From NCBI RefSeq assembly GCF_024606265.1, contig NZ_JAHHPP010000310.1, positions 1-64,000 of the forward strand: a DNA stretch of 64,000 nucleotides. The letters run 5' to 3'. This document shows positions 19,143-27,128 of the stretch, one piece after another. The DNA comes from Endozoicomonas sp. SESOKO1. GTDB lineage: Bacteria > Pseudomonadota > Gammaproteobacteria > Pseudomonadales > Endozoicomonadaceae. Numbering within the stretch: the stretch's first letter is position 1; each line of letters opens with the position of its first letter. The translations under genes were made by a program, and so were the position numbers. The notes beneath the pieces are model-generated. The model saw nothing but the letters and a program-made list of their open reading frames with translations, was not told the DNA's origin and did no database searches.

Positions 19143-20732
19143 TTAATAGTTGTTCATCATTGTCTGGTACTTCATCTGGTCTTCATACATCTCATGGAAG
19201 ACCCTGTACTTGGCATCGTGGAATGCTTTGGTGCTGCTATCAGGCTCGATCACCTGTCCTTTTGATGACATGGCTGCCATGGCTGCTTTCAGGTCAGAGA
19301 AGTCGCCGCAGGCGGTTGCAGCCAGCATGGCAGACCCCAGAAGAACGGCTTCTTCTTCTGCGCCCAGAACAATCTCGCAACCGGTAACATTCGCATGTTC
19401 CCTGAGCCACAGCGGATTCTTGGTGCCACCACCACACATATGGATGCGGGTAATCTGATGACCGGCACTGTTCATGGCCTCAATTATATGACGGGTGCCG
19501 TAAGACACCGACTGAATGGCAGCCAGGTAAATCCGGGCCAGTTCACTCAGGTTTTTATTCATTGAAAGGCCAGACACCATACCTTTCAAATGTGGATTTG
19601 CCCTTGGTGAGCGGTTACCGTGGTGATAACCCAGCAGATGGAAATTAGCCATAAAGTGTGGGTCTTCATCTTCCAGGCGCCTGACTTCTTCATTCAGAAT
19701 GTCATAATGGCTTCGTACCTGTTCTTCAGCCATTTGCATCAGTTCAGGATAAAAGGCACTGTCTTTAATGACATGATCAATCAGGGAGCCAGCAGCGGAT
19801 TGTCCTCCTTCACTCAGCCAGGTGCCAGGCACCATTGCTCCCCAGTAAGGTCCCCAGACACCATTGACAAAAACAGGCTCCTGGCTGACTGCCATATGAC
19901 ATGAAGACGTTCCGCCTATGATCGCCAGGGTTGATTCCGGCTTATCACCAATAACGCCGACACCTCCTGCGTGTGCGTCAATGATACCTACGGCAACAGT
20001 CGTCTTGGTGGTCAGGCCCAGTTCAGCGGCGGCTACATCGGTTAACTGGCCCGCAGGCGACCCCAGATCGACGATCTGATCACCTATTTTTTCTCCTGTG
20101 ATCAGATCGCCCAGTCCCAGTTGTTCAAGCAAGGGGATATCCCAGCTTTTCTTGTGTGCCAGGTAGGTCCACTTGCATACTTTTGTGCAGACACTGCGAA
20201 TATCTTTACCACTGGCGCGATACACCAGGTAATCCGCCAGATCAAAGAATTTAGCGGCACGCTGGTATTGCTCAGGCAGATGATTTTTCAGCCATTTCAG
20301 CTTTGGCAGCTCCATTTCCGGGCTGACTTCACCACCGACATACTGCAATACTTCACTGCCTGTCTGGTTGATCTCAGCCGCTTCAGCCATCGCACGGTGA
20401 TCCATCCACATGATAATGTTCTGGTTATCCGCACCGGTTGGAGAGACACTTACAGGCTGGTCATTACCATCGATCGAAACCAGTGAGCAGGTAGCATCAA
20501 AGCCAATACCCCTGACCTGTTCAGGCTTTACACCGGACTCGCGGATGACAGAGTTAACGACCTTACAAACCTGCGCCCAGATATCAGACGACGATTGTTC
20601 GACAAAATCCGGTGCTGGACGAAACTGTTTAATTGGGCTGACTGCCAGAGCCAACCTTTGCCCGGTAGCGGTGAACAACGCTGCCCTGGCACTACCAGAT
20701 CCAATATCAACCCCAATGTACAGGTGCTGCAT
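19143..20732 (-). CDS. FGGY-family pentulose kinase (D-ribulokinase-like)
   Basis: A 529-residue sugar kinase of the FGGY family. It fits the ribulokinase-like subgroup that includes eukaryotic FGGY/YDR109C D-ribulokinase. Blocks seen are GVDIGSGSARAALF (phosphate loop), GIGFDATCSLVSIDG, IIMWMDHRAMAEA, CKWTYLAHKKSWD, VGIIDAHAGGVGVIG (catalytic Asp), IIGGTSSCHMA and WLSEGGQSAAGSL. It is unlike the FucK encoded at 23.7-25.1 kb. Probable role is phosphorylation of the ketose made by the adjacent isomerase; D-ribulose is the best guess. Operator-like palindromes lie 19 and 137 bases upstream. First gene of a kinase-isomerase-transaldolase operon. Confidence 0.82.
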   Translation of the reverse strand: MQHLYIGVDIGSGSARAALFTATGQRLALAVSPIKQFRPAPDFVEQSSSDIWAQVCKVVNSVIRESGVKPEQVRGIGFDATCSLVSIDGNDQPVSVSPTGADNQNIIMWMDHRAMAEAAEINQTGSEVLQYVGGEVSPEMELPKLKWLKNHLPEQYQRAAKFFDLADYLVYRASGKDIRSVCTKVCKWTYLAHKKSWDIPLLEQLGLGDLITGEKIGDQIVDLGSPAGQLTDVAAAELGLTTKTTVAVGIIDAHAGGVGVIGDKPESTLAIIGGTSSCHMAVSQEPVFVNGVWGPYWGAMVPGTWLSEGGQSAAGSLIDHVIKDSAFYPELMQMAEEQVRSHYDILNEEVRRLEDEDPHFMANFHLLGYHHGNRSPRANPHLKGMVSGLSMNKNLSELARIYLAAIQSVSYGTRHIIEAMNSAGHQITRIHMCGGGTKNPLWLREHANVTGCEIVLGAEEEAVLLGSAMLAATACGDFSDLKAAMAAMSSKGQVIEPDSSTKAFHDAKYRVFHEMYEDQMKYQTMMNNY

Positions 20733-20750
20733 ATTATTTTTCCAAACGTA

Positions 20751-20766
20751 GCTAATACGAGTTAGC
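20751..20766. promoter_or_regulatory. LacI-type operator O2
   Basis: GCTAATACGAGTTAGC, a palindrome with central CG, 19 bases upstream of the pentulose kinase start. Its position inside the leader would suit a repressor that blocks transcription or early elongation. It shares the consensus GCTAAyWCGWrTTAGC with O1 and O3. Confidence 0.78.
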
Positions 20767-20868
20767 AGGAATCTTATCTACCAGAATTTATCTATTCAAG
20801 TGCTCTTTTGTGTTGATTATTGTCAGGATTGATACAGATCAACATCTCAGGGGTTTGTATTAAAGACT

Positions 20869-20884
20869 GCTAACTCGTAGTAGC
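20869..20884. promoter_or_regulatory. LacI-type operator O3
   Basis: GCTAACTCGTAGTAGC lies between the kinase and the divergent regulator gene, 95 bases before the regulator start. One half-site is perfect; the other has one departure (GTAGC for TTAGC). It is spaced 118 bases from O2, which could allow repression by looping. It may also mediate autoregulation. Confidence 0.7.
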
Positions 20885-20978
20885 CGATTATAATGATCTT
20901 CATTTAAGCTACTGATTGACTACTTGTAACAAGAATTAACGCAGTTGCCCCGGTAATTGAAATAGTGTGTGACTTCTT

Positions 20979-21992
20979 ATGGCTAAGACAGTTGATGAAA
21001 TAGCAGATCTGGCAGGAGTGTCCGTGACTTCTGTAAGACTTGTTATTAATGGTCAGGACAAAAAATACAGGATCAGCGAGAAAACCCGCGATAAAATTCA
21101 GGGCATCATTAAACAGCATGGCTATGTCATTAATCAGACAGCCCGCAACCTGAAACTAAAACAGACGCAGACCATCGGATTGGTCATTCCCAGTCTTACC
21201 AACCCCTTCTTCGCTATCCTGACAGAAACGCTTGAGGCTGGTTGTCGTGCAGCAGGCTATCAGTTGATTACAGCTTGTAGCGGTGACGATGAAGAAACTG
21301 AAGAAAATGTCATAAAAAACCTGATGGCAAGAGGTATTGACGGGTTATTTGTGACGCCCTCCTCAGCCGATCGCCAAAAGATTATTGGCAGCAATCGGGA
21401 CAATAAGCCGATTGTTGTTCTGGACCGGGATTTTGGTACATCCGACTTACCGGCGGTGGCTACAGACAACTTTAAAGGTGGGGTAAACATTGGTAAAAAA
21501 CTGGCTGGTATGACCAGTGAACTGTTCTTTTTAGGAGCCGGTATTTCTCTGCCATCGGTTCAGGCGCGACTGAAAGGGGTGGTCGTTGGGCTGGGCAGCA
21601 ATGGTTTTAAGTTAACCGATAACGAAATCATCATTCATGGGAAGAATGAGCGCATTAATGGCTACCTGATTATGCAGCAACTGTGTCAGCGGCTGGGAAG
21701 GGCACCGCTCGGCATAGTTACGGTCTCTCTGCCTATTCTTGAAGGTGCAATGGAGTATCTTCGTGAGACATTCGGAGAAGTTAACCCTGGCATGGTGATT
21801 GGCTCATTCGACAACCATCCCATGCTGGAGTTTTGCCCGAACCCGGTGGTTGCCATGAAGCAGGATACCACAGCCTTGTCAGAATTAGCCCTGAAACTAA
21901 TGAAACAGTTGATCAATAACGAAGACACGGAAAGGAAACTGCATATTATTCAACCCAATGTGATTGAAAGACAGTCGCTCTCTAAACCCTAA
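20979..21992 (+). CDS. LacI-family transcriptional regulator, Cra-like
   Basis: A 337-residue regulator. The N-terminal helix-turn-helix is TVDEIADLAGVSVTSVRLVINGQ, followed by a hinge helix around QTARNLKLKQTQTIGLVIP. The N-terminal insert (DKKYRISEKTRDKI) resembles Cra/FruR rather than classic LacI. The rest is a periplasmic-binding-protein-like effector domain (GLVIPSLTNPFFA, VVLDRDF, SFDNHPMLEF). It diverges from the kinase operon, and palindromes O2 and O3 lie between them. The effector is probably a sugar or sugar phosphate of this pathway; this is inference. Confidence 0.9.
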   Translation: MAKTVDEIADLAGVSVTSVRLVINGQDKKYRISEKTRDKIQGIIKQHGYVINQTARNLKLKQTQTIGLVIPSLTNPFFAILTETLEAGCRAAGYQLITACSGDDEETEENVIKNLMARGIDGLFVTPSSADRQKIIGSNRDNKPIVVLDRDFGTSDLPAVATDNFKGGVNIGKKLAGMTSELFFLGAGISLPSVQARLKGVVVGLGSNGFKLTDNEIIIHGKNERINGYLIMQQLCQRLGRAPLGIVTVSLPILEGAMEYLRETFGEVNPGMVIGSFDNHPMLEFCPNPVVAMKQDTTALSELALKLMKQLINNEDTERKLHIIQPNVIERQSLSKP

Positions 21993-21994
21993 AA

Positions 21995-22032
21995 AAAGAT
22001 CCGCCTTCCCATGAAAGGCAGATCTTTGTTTT
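21995..22032. terminator. Bidirectional terminator between lacI-type gene and fucO
   Basis: Arms AAAGATCCGCCTT (21995-22007) and AAGGCAGATCTTT (22015-22027), with one mismatch. TTTGTTTT follows on the plus strand, and an A-run (21990-21997) gives a T-run on the minus strand. It serves both convergent genes. Confidence 0.88.
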
Positions 22033-22061
22033 AACCGACACGTTCAATATGGCGACTCTGG

Positions 22062-23210
22062 TCAGAACGCCTGCAGGTAAAGTTCCCGAACATTTTCAGC
22101 AGAAGCTGCTCTGGGGTTACCGCCATAGCAAGGGTCATTCAGGGCTTTTTCAATCCAGCACTCAATGGCATCTTCCCCAACACCGAGCTCGGCAAAACCA
22201 GAGGGGATGCCAACCTGCACCGACAATTTCTGAATCAGGGAAACCGCCAATTCGGCAGCCTGCACATCATTAAGACGTGACGTATCTCCTCCCATGGCTT
22301 CAGCAACAGCCCGGAATTTTTCCGGGTATTCAGCAGCATTAAAGGCACAGATATGAGGTAGTAAGATGGCATTACAAACACCATGGGGCAGGTCATGGGT
22401 AGCACCTGGCTGATGCGCCATTGCATGCACTAAACCAAGACCAGCACTGTTGAAAGCCATACCGGCCAAAAACTGGGCACAGGCCATTTTTTCCCGCGCT
22501 AACAGATTTTCACCCTGCTCAACAGCAACAGGTAACCACTGACTGATAATGCGAATGGATTCCAGCGCACTATGATCGGTCAAAGTGTACGCTCCAACAG
22601 TAACGTATGCTTCGATAGCATGAGTCAGCGCATCCATTCCGGTCGCTGCGGTCACAGAGGCGGGTAGGCCAACCATCAGTTCCGGGTCGTTTACGGCAAT
22701 ATCTGGAATTTGTTTAGGGTCAATGATCACCATTTTGACTTTATTGTCTTCGTCAGTAATGACTGAATTGGACGTCATTTCTGCTGCTGTACCGGCAGTG
22801 GTATTGATGGCAATAAAATAAGCACCGTGATTTTGCACTTTGCCAATGCCGTTGTAATCGCAGATATCCCCATCATTGCTGGCCATAATACGAATCGCTT
22901 TTGCCGCATCGACGGGGCTTCCGCCACCCACAGCAATGAAGCAGTCACAACCTTCACGCTGATAAATCTCAACCCCTTTGCGCACCAGATTGGCCGTCGG
23001 GTTTGGCGTCACACCATCGAACAGGTAAGACGAGACGCCAGCCTTGTCCAGTTCGGCCAGTAACCCGTTCAGAACACCCAGTTCCATCAGGGTTTTGTCC
23101 GTAACTATCAGGGCTTTTTTTACGGGTTGCTGTTTCAGATGTGCTACCGCATCGGCAACGGCACCTGGACCGGCAAGGCTAAGCCTGGGCATATTTAATG
23201 CGAAACTCAT
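22062..23210 (-). CDS. fucO: Lactaldehyde reductase FucO (iron-containing alcohol dehydrogenase)
   Basis: A 382-residue group III alcohol dehydrogenase. In the L-fucose pathway it reduces L-lactaldehyde to propane-1,2-diol with NADH. The nucleotide-binding block AVGGGSPVDAAKAI is present. The metal site is seen in GMDALTHAIEAYVT and LVHAMAHQPGATHDLPHGVCNA. Overall sequence tracks E. coli FucO (TDKTLMELGV, TTAGTAAEMT). Last gene of a fucK-fucU-fucO unit; it follows fucU by 18 bases. Propanediol dehydrogenase relatives cannot be fully excluded, but the neighbours argue for fucO. Confidence 0.9.
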   Translation of the reverse strand: MSFALNMPRLSLAGPGAVADAVAHLKQQPVKKALIVTDKTLMELGVLNGLLAELDKAGVSSYLFDGVTPNPTANLVRKGVEIYQREGCDCFIAVGGGSPVDAAKAIRIMASNDGDICDYNGIGKVQNHGAYFIAINTTAGTAAEMTSNSVITDEDNKVKMVIIDPKQIPDIAVNDPELMVGLPASVTAATGMDALTHAIEAYVTVGAYTLTDHSALESIRIISQWLPVAVEQGENLLAREKMACAQFLAGMAFNSAGLGLVHAMAHQPGATHDLPHGVCNAILLPHICAFNAAEYPEKFRAVAEAMGGDTSRLNDVQAAELAVSLIQKLSVQVGIPSGFAELGVGEDAIECWIEKALNDPCYGGNPRAASAENVRELYLQAF

Positions 23211-23228
23211 AATGAACGACTCCTACTA

Positions 23229-23657
23229 TTAATGGACAGGTGTTACACCCTTTTTCAAAATTATGTTGCCGTACTTGGCGACTTCTCCGCTCATTACTAC
23301 AGCGAATGCCTTCTGCGCTCTTTGATAAAATGCAAACCGCTCTTCGCGACATATATCAAGTCCGGATTCTTCACCAAAAAGCGCCTCTCGATACCTGCGC
23401 TCAACACCCGGATCCAGCTCATCGCCTTCGCTGGGACTCATCATGATGAGTGGCGGCGCATAAGCGTCGAGTTCAAACAGGGGAATAATGGCTTTCAACA
23501 GTTGATCTGCCGGAATGCCGTCAGCCCGGATAACCTGGTTACTCAAGGTGTGACCGGGAAAATGTGCATCAGCAATCAGTAATTCATCACCGTGGCCCAT
23601 TTCCGCCATCACTTTTAACAGCTCCGGTGATATCAATGGAGATATTCCCTTCAGCAT
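23229..23657 (-). CDS. fucU: L-fucose mutarotase FucU
   Basis: A 142-residue RbsD/FucU-family mutarotase that interconverts L-fucose anomers. It is nearly colinear with E. coli FucU ([60 protein letters not shown]). The frame is open 14 codons further upstream. I place the start at 23657, which aligns with FucU and has AGGAGA six bases before it. It sits between fucK and fucO. Confidence 0.96.
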   Translation of the reverse strand: MLKGISPLISPELLKVMAEMGHGDELLIADAHFPGHTLSNQVIRADGIPADQLLKAIIPLFELDAYAPPLIMMSPSEGDELDPGVERRYREALFGEESGLDICREERFAFYQRAQKAFAVVMSGEVAKYGNIILKKGVTPVH

Positions 23658-23723
23658 GTCGTTTTCTCCTATACCGCTTCTTTGCAATACACTTATCAAT
23701 CGGAAAGCTATCAGTCTGGAAAA

Positions 23724-25142
23724 TTAACAGTCCGGAAAAATAGTATCGTACTGAATATCAAATGCCGTTCGAGCCGCTTCAGGGCTCTCAAATAAACCCG
23801 CTCCTGCCATGGCAAACATCGAAGCACCTAATACTGTTGTTTCTGACTCTTTCAGCACCTTGACAGGCAGTTGCAGTGTATTGGCTTTGAGCTGATTCCA
23901 AAGTGTGTTTTGGGAACCGCCGCCAACAAGAATTAATTCAGACGTTGTAAAACCGCCAACATCTTCCAGCTGTTTTAGACTGACTTTTAGCCTGGCACAT
24001 AGCCCCTCAAGGGCTGCCCGGTAAATGACACCGCGATTAGCGTTAAGAGTGAGCCCACTGATAGCTCCATCAGACTTACCATCACGACCGATCAGAAAGT
24101 CGGGGTTAAAACTCACTCCATTGCATCCGGGCGGTACGTCATTAGCCTCGCTGATCATGCAGGTATATTTTTTGGAGCCTTCAAGTTCTGCATAGAACTG
24201 TCTGCCAATCCATTCCAGTACACCTGATGCCAACCACTGAATGCCAGGATTGTAGAAGCCCTTGTGAGCATCCCATTCACAGGTAAATCCGGCTTCAAAG
24301 ATGTCTGACGACAACGAACCAATACTTGAGGATCTCGCCATCAGGATTTCCCACGTACCGGAGGATAGAACGGGCTGCCCTTCGCTGGCACCAGAGCCAT
24401 ACACTGCGAACTGAGTATCATGACCAGCGGAGATAACGGGAATGCCTGCTGGCAGCCCAAGCCTGTCGGCAGGTTCCGGCAGTAATGCTCCGATCAATTC
24501 ACCTGCCTGGACGAGTTCCGGAAAGAAATGGCTATCAAGGCCTAATACAGAAAGGATCTTTTCGTTAAAAGTCTGTGATTCCAGGTCGGTAAGCTGGGCA
24601 GTTCCAGCCATAGTGGCATCATTGGTCATACGACCAGTGAGTTTGTGAGTAAATAGCGAACTGATAAACATCCAGCCGTGGGCATCAGCAAGCAATTCCG
24701 GCCGGTTCTCTTTGAACCAGATCAGCTTGTTCAGGGTATTGAAGGCGAAATGCCCGACACCAGAGTCCAGCGCCACTTTATCAGGGTCAAAATATTCCAT
24801 GAGTCGCTGCATGGAAACAACCGTACGTGGACATTTCCAGCTGATTACCGGGTAAATCAACTCGCCAGCGGTATTGACCAACCCGCCATCCACCCCGAAG
24901 GTCGTGACTGTAATGCCCTTCACCCGTTCGGGGCTCACTGTTTGCAGAACTTCCCGACAACAAAGGCTGAACTTGTCAAAGATGCATTCCAGGGGCCAGA
25001 CATGCCACGATGGATTCTCTGCAGCAGGCCTGGTCTCATTGGCTCTGGAAGACTTGGCAACTACATGCCCACCGGTGTCTACGGCAACAGCCCTTACGTT
25101 GGTAGCTCCACAATCCAGTACAATAACAACGTCTTGCGCCAT
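23724..25142 (-). CDS. fucK: L-fuculokinase FucK
   Basis: A 472-residue FGGY kinase colinear with E. coli FucK. It phosphorylates L-fuculose (and D-ribulose) at O1. Visible blocks are VIVLDCGATNVRAVAV, GITVTTFGVDGGLV, ISWKCPRTVVSM, ISAGHDTQFAVYGSGA (catalytic Asp region), LSSGTWEILMARS, YNPGIQWLASGVLEW and LVGGGSQNTLWNQ. Start chosen at 25142 because GGAG lies five bases upstream; an earlier in-frame ATG has no ribosome site. It lies 48 bases after fucR in the same direction. Confidence 0.96.
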   Translation of the reverse strand: MAQDVVIVLDCGATNVRAVAVDTGGHVVAKSSRANETRPAAENPSWHVWPLECIFDKFSLCCREVLQTVSPERVKGITVTTFGVDGGLVNTAGELIYPVISWKCPRTVVSMQRLMEYFDPDKVALDSGVGHFAFNTLNKLIWFKENRPELLADAHGWMFISSLFTHKLTGRMTNDATMAGTAQLTDLESQTFNEKILSVLGLDSHFFPELVQAGELIGALLPEPADRLGLPAGIPVISAGHDTQFAVYGSGASEGQPVLSSGTWEILMARSSSIGSLSSDIFEAGFTCEWDAHKGFYNPGIQWLASGVLEWIGRQFYAELEGSKKYTCMISEANDVPPGCNGVSFNPDFLIGRDGKSDGAISGLTLNANRGVIYRAALEGLCARLKVSLKQLEDVGGFTTSELILVGGGSQNTLWNQLKANTLQLPVKVLKESETTVLGASMFAMAGAGLFESPEAARTAFDIQYDTIFPDC

Positions 25143-25190
25143 AATTACTCCGAACACATAATTTGTGTCGTATAAAAGAGGTTGGAGCTC

Positions 25191-25910
25191 TTATTCACTA
25201 ATAACCCGATCAAGATCATCGGTCCTGCAAAGGCGGATCAAACCGGATTTTCCAACCTTTGAAGAATCACACAACAACACACTCCTTCCTGCACATCTGA
25301 GCATTGCCTGCTTGATAGCAGCGTTGGCTTCGTTGCTCTCCCAGGCGCCTGATTCTTCCTGAAAGCCAGTGCAGGAAAAAAACAGAATCTCTGCACCAAA
25401 GTGACTGACCTGTGCTGTTGCGAGCGGCCCCAAAAAAGCACCATACTTTTCTGAGTACTCTCCACCGACGGTGAGCGTCTTAATCCTTGATCGCGAAACC
25501 AGCTCAAAAGCAACCCGCATTGAGTTAGTGATCACGGTTAATTTCATATCAGGCAGCGCTTTTGCCAGGTACCAGCTGCTTGAGCTGGCATCGAGCATGA
25601 TGGTATCTCCAGCCCGAATCATGCTCACGGCTTTCTGCGCAATAGCGTTTTTTTCTGTCGCCTGCTCATCGGCTCTCTGCCCAAATGCCAGGCCAACGTC
25701 ATCACCCGCCAGAGAAAGTGCACTACCATGTTGACGACGCAACAGGCCCTTCTCTTCCAGTGCCCGCAGATCTCTGCGCATGGTTTCGACAGAGACATCA
25801 AATTGCTGCGCCAGGTTTTTTACACTGATGGAACCAGAGTGATCAACCCGGTTCACAATATCCCGAAGGCGATTGCCCAGCTCTTTGTTCACACCATTCA
25901 CATCATTCAC
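25191..25910 (-). CDS. fucR: DeoR-family fucose operon regulator FucR
   Basis: A 239-residue DeoR-type regulator. The N-terminal helix-turn-helix reads SVKNLAQQFDVSVETMRRDLRALEEKGLLRRQHG. The C-terminal DeoR sensor domain has MLDASSSSWYLAKALPD and DSSKVGKSG, which parallel E. coli FucR. That protein responds to L-fuculose-1-phosphate. The start is a GTG at 25910 with GAGG eight bases upstream. Paired CGGTCAT repeats 34-50 bases upstream, and a matching pair before fucA, are likely its binding sites. Confidence 0.92.
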   Translation of the reverse strand: MNDVNGVNKELGNRLRDIVNRVDHSGSISVKNLAQQFDVSVETMRRDLRALEEKGLLRRQHGSALSLAGDDVGLAFGQRADEQATEKNAIAQKAVSMIRAGDTIMLDASSSSWYLAKALPDMKLTVITNSMRVAFELVSRSRIKTLTVGGEYSEKYGAFLGPLATAQVSHFGAEILFFSCTGFQEESGAWESNEANAAIKQAMLRCAGRSVLLCDSSKVGKSGLIRLCRTDDLDRVISE

Positions 25911-25943
25911 ATCAAAACCTCATCAATGCTCATTATCTTAAAA

Positions 25944-25960
25944 CGGTCATAATCGGTCAT
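25944..25960. promoter_or_regulatory. Putative FucR operator, fucR side
   Basis: CGGTCATAATCGGTCAT: two CGGTCAT heptamers as direct repeats with a 10-base period, 34 bases upstream of fucR. The same arrangement occurs before fucA (26112-26128). DeoR regulators often bind direct repeats with about helical-turn spacing, so autoregulation by FucR is likely. Confidence 0.75.
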
Positions 25961-25991
25961 CATTGATTTATATCAAAAAATGCTCTGGCTG

Positions 25992-26024
25992 ATGAATAAA
26001 GACTTGATGAAAGTCTTTATTCAT
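25992..26024. repeat. 33-base perfect palindrome in fucR-fucA intergenic region
   Basis: Arms ATGAATAAAGACTT (25992-26005) and AAGTCTTTATTCAT (26011-26024) are perfectly complementary over 14 bases around a five-base loop GATGA. It lies midway between the two CGGTCAT operator pairs. No T-run follows on either strand, so a protein-binding dyad or an mRNA leader hairpin is more likely than a terminator. Confidence 0.85.
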
Positions 26025-26111
26025 AAAGGAGTGTGTGGAGCCAGGAAATCCATGTGGGAAAATATTTTTATTGAAGATAGCAAAAAAAATATCGTATATT
26101 TTATATTGATT

Positions 26112-26128
26112 CGGTCATAAACGGTCAT
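26112..26128. promoter_or_regulatory. Putative FucR operator, fucA side
   Basis: CGGTCATAAACGGTCAT: paired CGGTCAT direct repeats with a 10-base period, 72-88 bases before the fucA start. The central three bases differ by one from the fucR-side pair (AAA versus AAT). The match places fucA and fucR under one regulator. Confidence 0.75.
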
Positions 26129-26199
26129 GTCGGTATAGCAGCCATTAGCTATTGCCATGGCGTTGTACTGACCATTATTACAGCGAGGAGCTACCACGC

Positions 26200-26850
26200 A
26201 TGAGCATCAGAAACGATCTGTCCGGAAAAATAATTGCAGCCTGTCAGGAGATGAACCGCTCAGGTCTGAATCAGGGAACTGCAGGTAACATCAGTTGCCG
26301 CTATGAGAACGGAATGCTGATTACCCCTTCCGGCATCGCCTACGATCAGATGGAAGAAAATGATATTGTCTTTGTTGACAATGACGGCACTTACGAAGAT
26401 GGCAAAGTTCCTTCAAGCGAGTGGCGCTTCCATCAGATCATTTATCAGACTCGGGCGGACATGAACGCGGTGGTGCATAACCACGCTCAATTCAGCACCG
26501 CCCTGTCCATTTTGAATAAGGGCATTCCAGCGATTCACTATATGATTGCGGCTGCAGGCGGGAAAGACATTCCCTGTGTTCCCTATGCTACCTATGGCAC
26601 CCCTGAACTGTCCGATTATGTTGCCACAGGATTCACTGAGAGAAATGCAATCCTGATGCAACACCACGGCATGACCGCTGCCGGAGAAACTCTGGGTAAA
26701 GCAATATGGCTGGCAGAAGAAGTTGAAACCTTGTCAAAGTTGTACGTCAACTTGCTGCAAACAGGGCTAACAATCCCAACGCTCTCTGATGAAGAAATCG
26801 GCGTGGTTCTGGGCAAGTTCAAGAATTATGGGTTAAGAGAAAAAAACTGA
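26200..26850 (+). CDS. fucA: L-fuculose-1-phosphate aldolase FucA
   Basis: A 216-residue class II zinc aldolase that cleaves L-fuculose-1-phosphate to DHAP and L-lactaldehyde. The zinc ligands are visible in SSEWRFH (Glu), VVHNHAQF (two His) and LMQHHGMT (His). GNISCRYENGMLITPSG is the phosphate-binding block. The open frame extends 16 codons further up. I use the ATG at 26200, with GAGGAG nine bases before it. Divergent from fucR. The FucA length of 215-216 fits. Confidence 0.96.
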   Translation: MSIRNDLSGKIIAACQEMNRSGLNQGTAGNISCRYENGMLITPSGIAYDQMEENDIVFVDNDGTYEDGKVPSSEWRFHQIIYQTRADMNAVVHNHAQFSTALSILNKGIPAIHYMIAAAGGKDIPCVPYATYGTPELSDYVATGFTERNAILMQHHGMTAAGETLGKAIWLAEEVETLSKLYVNLLQTGLTIPTLSDEEIGVVLGKFKNYGLREKN

Positions 26851-27128
26851 GCCACTGCTGAATCCGGGTCCATATCTCTGGATCCGGGTTAAGGCATCCT
26901 GAAGCAATAGTTTATCCTTGCCATTTCCGGCGATTCCGTATGGCTCCTGTCGTGACCAGCCCGCAACACCTTACAAACATTTATCGCCACTGACAACAGC
27001 CAACTCTGTATTGGATTTTTCTTGGGTTCCTATCGGATTGCCCCTAATTTTTTTCCGCAATTTAACGATGAATAGGAGATGGGAAAGTTCCAGATTCCAC
27101 CCTTGGATTAAAGTACAGAGATTAAACC

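Noticed and set aside
26863-26890. Repeat ATCCGGGT and imperfect CCGGGTCC/GGATCCGG stem after fucA
   Set aside because: A possible terminator stem, but there is no T-run and pairing is imperfect; not strong enough to call.
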